Assembly: GCA_031404455.1 (NCBI GenBank)
Contig: JANNHP010000047.1
Span: forward strand, 1-7,685
DNA length: 7,685 nt
Direction of reading: 5' to 3'
Origin: JANNHP01 sp031404455
Lineage (GTDB): Bacteria; Planctomycetota; JAJSAM01; JAJVHW01
The position numbers were made by a program, and so were the translations under genes. Position 1 is the stretch's first letter. Every line of letters starts with the position of its first letter. The notes beneath the pieces are model-generated. The model saw only the letters and a program-made list of their open reading frames with translations. It had not been told where the DNA came from and made no database searches. Positions 6,441 to 7,685 of the stretch are shown here, one piece after another.

Positions 6441-7268
6441 ATGCACTGCATCAGCCGCCGCCCGCTCTTCCTCCTCACCCTCGCCGCGCTCACCACGATC
6501 GTCCCGGCGTTCGCCGAGGACACGGCGGACCCGGTCGATCCGGTCGAGGACAAGGCGCTGCACGAGGAGGCCCAGGCGAAGTTCGACGAGGCCCTCGGCA
6601 CCTTCAAGAAGGCGTTCGACGCGTGCATCGAGCAGGCGAAGGCAGGCGGCACGGCGCGCGAGCGCAACCTCGCCCGCGCCGAGGTGATCCTGGAGAAGAT
6701 CGACTCGCTCTCCGATCGCATCACCCGTCACGGCGAGACCGAGAAGTTCCTCGCCGGATACGACGGGGCGGCGCTCGGCCCGGTGCTCGAGTCCCAGGTG
6801 CGGTACGAGCGCGCGAAGGAACTCCTCGCCGTCGGCGACCGCGACGGCGCCCTGAAGATCGTCGAGCCGCTCGGGCTCGTCCGTCACTTCTGGGTCCTCG
6901 GCCCCTTCGACAACGAGCGCGGCCGGGCGTTCAAGACCGCGTTCGGTCCCGAGAAGCGCGTGGACCTCGACGAGACCTTCGAGGGCAAGGAGCGCAAGGT
7001 CGCCTGGCGCGAACTGCAGGTGGATCAGACGCTCGGCTACGTGGACCTCGACGCCCTCTTGCGCCCGAACGACCAGGCGGCGGCGTACGCCGTCGCGTTC
7101 GTCAAGTCCGCGAACGAGGCCGACGCCGCGATCCGGCTCGGTTCCGACGAGGCCGTCCGCGCGTGGTGGAACGGCAAGGAAGTCGTTCGCCGAGCAATAT
7201 GTCCACCGCATCGGGCGCACCGCGCGCGCCGGCGCGACCGGCATCGCGATCGCTTTCTGCGCCGATGA
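6441..7268 (+). CDS. Secreted planctomycete-type 'GPFDNERG' protein, truncated at a junction near 7190
   Basis: The product begins with a Sec signal peptide: basic start 'MHCISRRP', hydrophobic 'LFLLTLAALTTIVP', and probable cleavage after 'AFA' (residues 23-25). Residues 35-145 are charged and helical, TPR- or coiled-coil-like. Then comes 'FWVLGPFDNERG' (150-161), 'PEKRVDLDETFEGK' (170-183) and a beta-sandwich-like 'IRLGSDEAVRAWWNGKEVV' (231-249). In known proteins such blocks occur in long (often several hundred to over 1000 residues) periplasmic or outer-membrane-associated proteins, some with DUF3857 and transglutaminase domains. The function is unknown. The match ends abruptly at about residue 250: residues 251-275 ('RAICPPHRAHRARRRDRHRD' and on) are an Arg/His-rich out-of-frame reading of helicase DNA and not a real C-terminus. 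The genuine gene product therefore ends at about 7190, and the rest of the gene is absent from the window. Confidence 0.8.
   Translation: MHCISRRPLFLLTLAALTTIVPAFAEDTADPVDPVEDKALHEEAQAKFDEALGTFKKAFDACIEQAKAGGTARERNLARAEVILEKIDSLSDRITRHGETEKFLAGYDGAALGPVLESQVRYERAKELLAVGDRDGALKIVEPLGLVRHFWVLGPFDNERGRAFKTAFGPEKRVDLDETFEGKERKVAWRELQVDQTLGYVDLDALLRPNDQAAAYAVAFVKSANEADAAIRLGSDEAVRAWWNGKEVVRRAICPPHRAHRARRRDRHRDRFLRR
7185..7194. other. Chimeric junction between two unrelated gene fragments
   Basis: Left of this point the reading frame starting at 6441 keeps family-like sequence up to 'NGKEVVR' (to 7190). Right of it, the frame shifted by one base carries helicase sequence from 'AEQYVHRIGR' (from 7189). 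Both genes are broken here and they meet out of frame. Codon habits change too: tat, aat, caa, cgt and ctg become common to the right, while the left prefers tac, aac, cag, cgc and ctc. No IS end, direct repeat or attachment site is visible at the joint. An assembly chimera is the simplest reading. Confidence 0.75.
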
Positions 7269-7608
7269 CGAGCGGCCGTTGCTGCGCGATATCGAGCGGC
7301 TGACGCGCCAGAAGCTCAACATCGAGCCGCTGCCCGGCAATTTCGCCGACGCGGTGCGCTCGACCCGCGCCCTCAGGCCGGCGCCGGAAGTGCGCGAGCA
7401 GCGCAGCTATCGCGGCGCACCATCTCGCCCCGGCCAGCGCCCCCAGGGCCAACGGCCACAGGGCGCGCGTCCTCAGGGAACTCGTCCCCAGGGCGACCAT
7501 CGTCCCAACCGCAACCCCGCCCATCGCGGCGACGGTGCGCGGCCGACTGGGCGTCCGGGCGGCAATCGTGGCCGTCCCGGCAGCCGCCAGGGCCGCGCGC
7601 AGGGTTAA
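7189..7608 (+). CDS. C-terminal fragment of a DEAD-box RNA helicase (RhlE-like)
   Basis: The frame from 7189 encodes 139 residues ending at TAA 7606-7608. It opens inside the second RecA domain with 'EQYVHRIGRTARAGATGIAI', which contains motif VI (HRIGRTARAG). This is followed by 'FCADDERPLLRDIERLTRQK', typical of the end of the helicase core in proteobacterial RhlE-type proteins. Residues 60-139 form a basic, disordered RNA-binding-type tail rich in Arg, Gly, Pro and Gln, with four RPQG repeats at 84-102. Full-length relatives are roughly 400-500 residues and unwind RNA in ribosome assembly and RNA decay. The N-terminal two thirds, with the Q motif, Walker A, DEAD and SAT, are absent. There is no start codon at the junction, so this is a 3' fragment and not a gene. 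Its style suggests an alphaproteobacterial source, unlike the rest of the window, but this is inference. The fragment would be translatable only from an internal start such as the ATG-less region's later codons, which seems unlikely to matter. Confidence 0.85.
   Translation, partial: AEQYVHRIGRTARAGATGIAIAFCADDERPLLRDIERLTRQKLNIEPLPGNFADAVRSTRALRPAPEVREQRSYRGAPSRPGQRPQGQRPQGARPQGTRPQGDHRPNRNPAHRGDGARPTGRPGGNRGRPGSRQGRAQG
7438..7497 (+). repeat. Four 15-bp coding repeats (RPQG-x) in the helicase tail
   Basis: Four tandem codon quintets read R-P-Q-G followed by Q, A, T or D (residues 84-103 of the fragment). The DNA copies are diverged at third positions (cgc/cgg/cgt, ccc/cca/cct), so the amino-acid repeat has been kept while codons drifted. 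Such low-complexity Arg/Gly/Gln tails are common at the C-terminus of DEAD-box helicases, bind RNA non-specifically and vary in length between strains. Confidence 0.75.
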
Positions 7609-7685
7609 GCCCGCCACACAACACCAGGGGACACCTGTCCCGAAGTGGGAATGTGCAACCGCACAATCGCATTGAGCGCGCCACC
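7609..7685. other. Short non-coding tail after the helicase stop
   Basis: These 77 bases follow the helicase TAA. A short inverted repeat GGGAC-ACCT-GTCCC lies at 7628-7641, about 20 bases after the stop, which is where a terminator could sit, but the stem is only five pairs and no T tract follows. No gene start can be supported before the window ends. Confidence 0.3.

Noticed and set aside
6441..7268. The secreted protein as an intact 275-residue gene with a basic C-terminal tail
   Set aside because: The last 25 residues are an out-of-frame reading of DNA that encodes helicase motif VI in another frame, so the apparent stop at 7266-7268 is accidental.
6288..7340. Minus-strand frame of 350 codons opposite the secreted-protein gene
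   Set aside because: It crosses the chimeric junction and mirrors the secreted-protein gene, and its sequence has no recognisable domain.
7185..7608. A novel fusion of a secreted protein with an RNA helicase domain
   Set aside because: The two parts are in different frames and would need different cell compartments (export versus cytoplasm). Fragmentation or a chimera explains it better.
7628..7641. Inverted repeat GGGAC-ACCT-GTCCC after the helicase stop as an intrinsic terminator
   Set aside because: Only five base pairs and no following T tract. Such stems are common by chance in GC-rich DNA.

Overview
The window is very GC-rich and gene-dense. It reads as part of an uncultured, Planctomycetota-like genome, probably a metagenome-assembled contig. 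Three things suggest this: a release-factor-like protein of the PVC/planctomycete type, a secreted protein with the 'LGPFDNERG' signature often seen in long planctomycete proteins with TPR or DUF3857/transglutaminase domains, and a large Ser/Thr kinase-ATPase-TPR regulator. Most starts lack a good Shine-Dalgarno sequence. The assignment rests on recognising protein families and was not tested by a search.

Layout from left to right: (1) the N-terminal half of a DUF433 antitoxin-like gene on the minus strand, cut by the left edge, with a -10-like TATACT six bases before its ATG. (2) A conserved 149-residue protein of unknown function on plus (497-946), convergent with and overlapping a small 68-residue minus-strand gene. 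(3) A DinB-superfamily protein on minus (1178-1684), probably co-directional with the 68-residue gene. (4) Divergent from it, a 1223-residue Ser/Thr protein kinase fused to an AAA/STAND ATPase and a TPR array (1870-5541), which fills almost half the window. (5) A 147-bp palindromic repeat (5584-5730) between convergent genes. (6) A peptide chain release factor-like protein on minus (5774-6283) in which the catalytic GGQ reads GGR. (7) Divergent from it, a secreted protein (from 6441) that breaks off at about 7185-7194. (8) Beyond that point, in another frame, the C-terminal 139 residues of a RhlE-like DEAD-box RNA helicase with proteobacterial-looking sequence and different codon habits.

The genes do not form one obvious pathway. 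The kinase-STAND-TPR protein is a stand-alone cytoplasmic signalling protein with no partner encoded beside it. The DUF433 gene probably continues leftwards into a toxin-antitoxin-type pair, but that part lies outside the window. The most important observation for a user is the abrupt joint near 7190. Two unrelated gene fragments meet out of frame there, which looks like an assembly chimera or, less likely, a real recombination breakpoint. Sequence to the right of it should not be assigned to the same organism without checking. I found no convincing new multi-gene system, CRISPR array, tRNA or rRNA.
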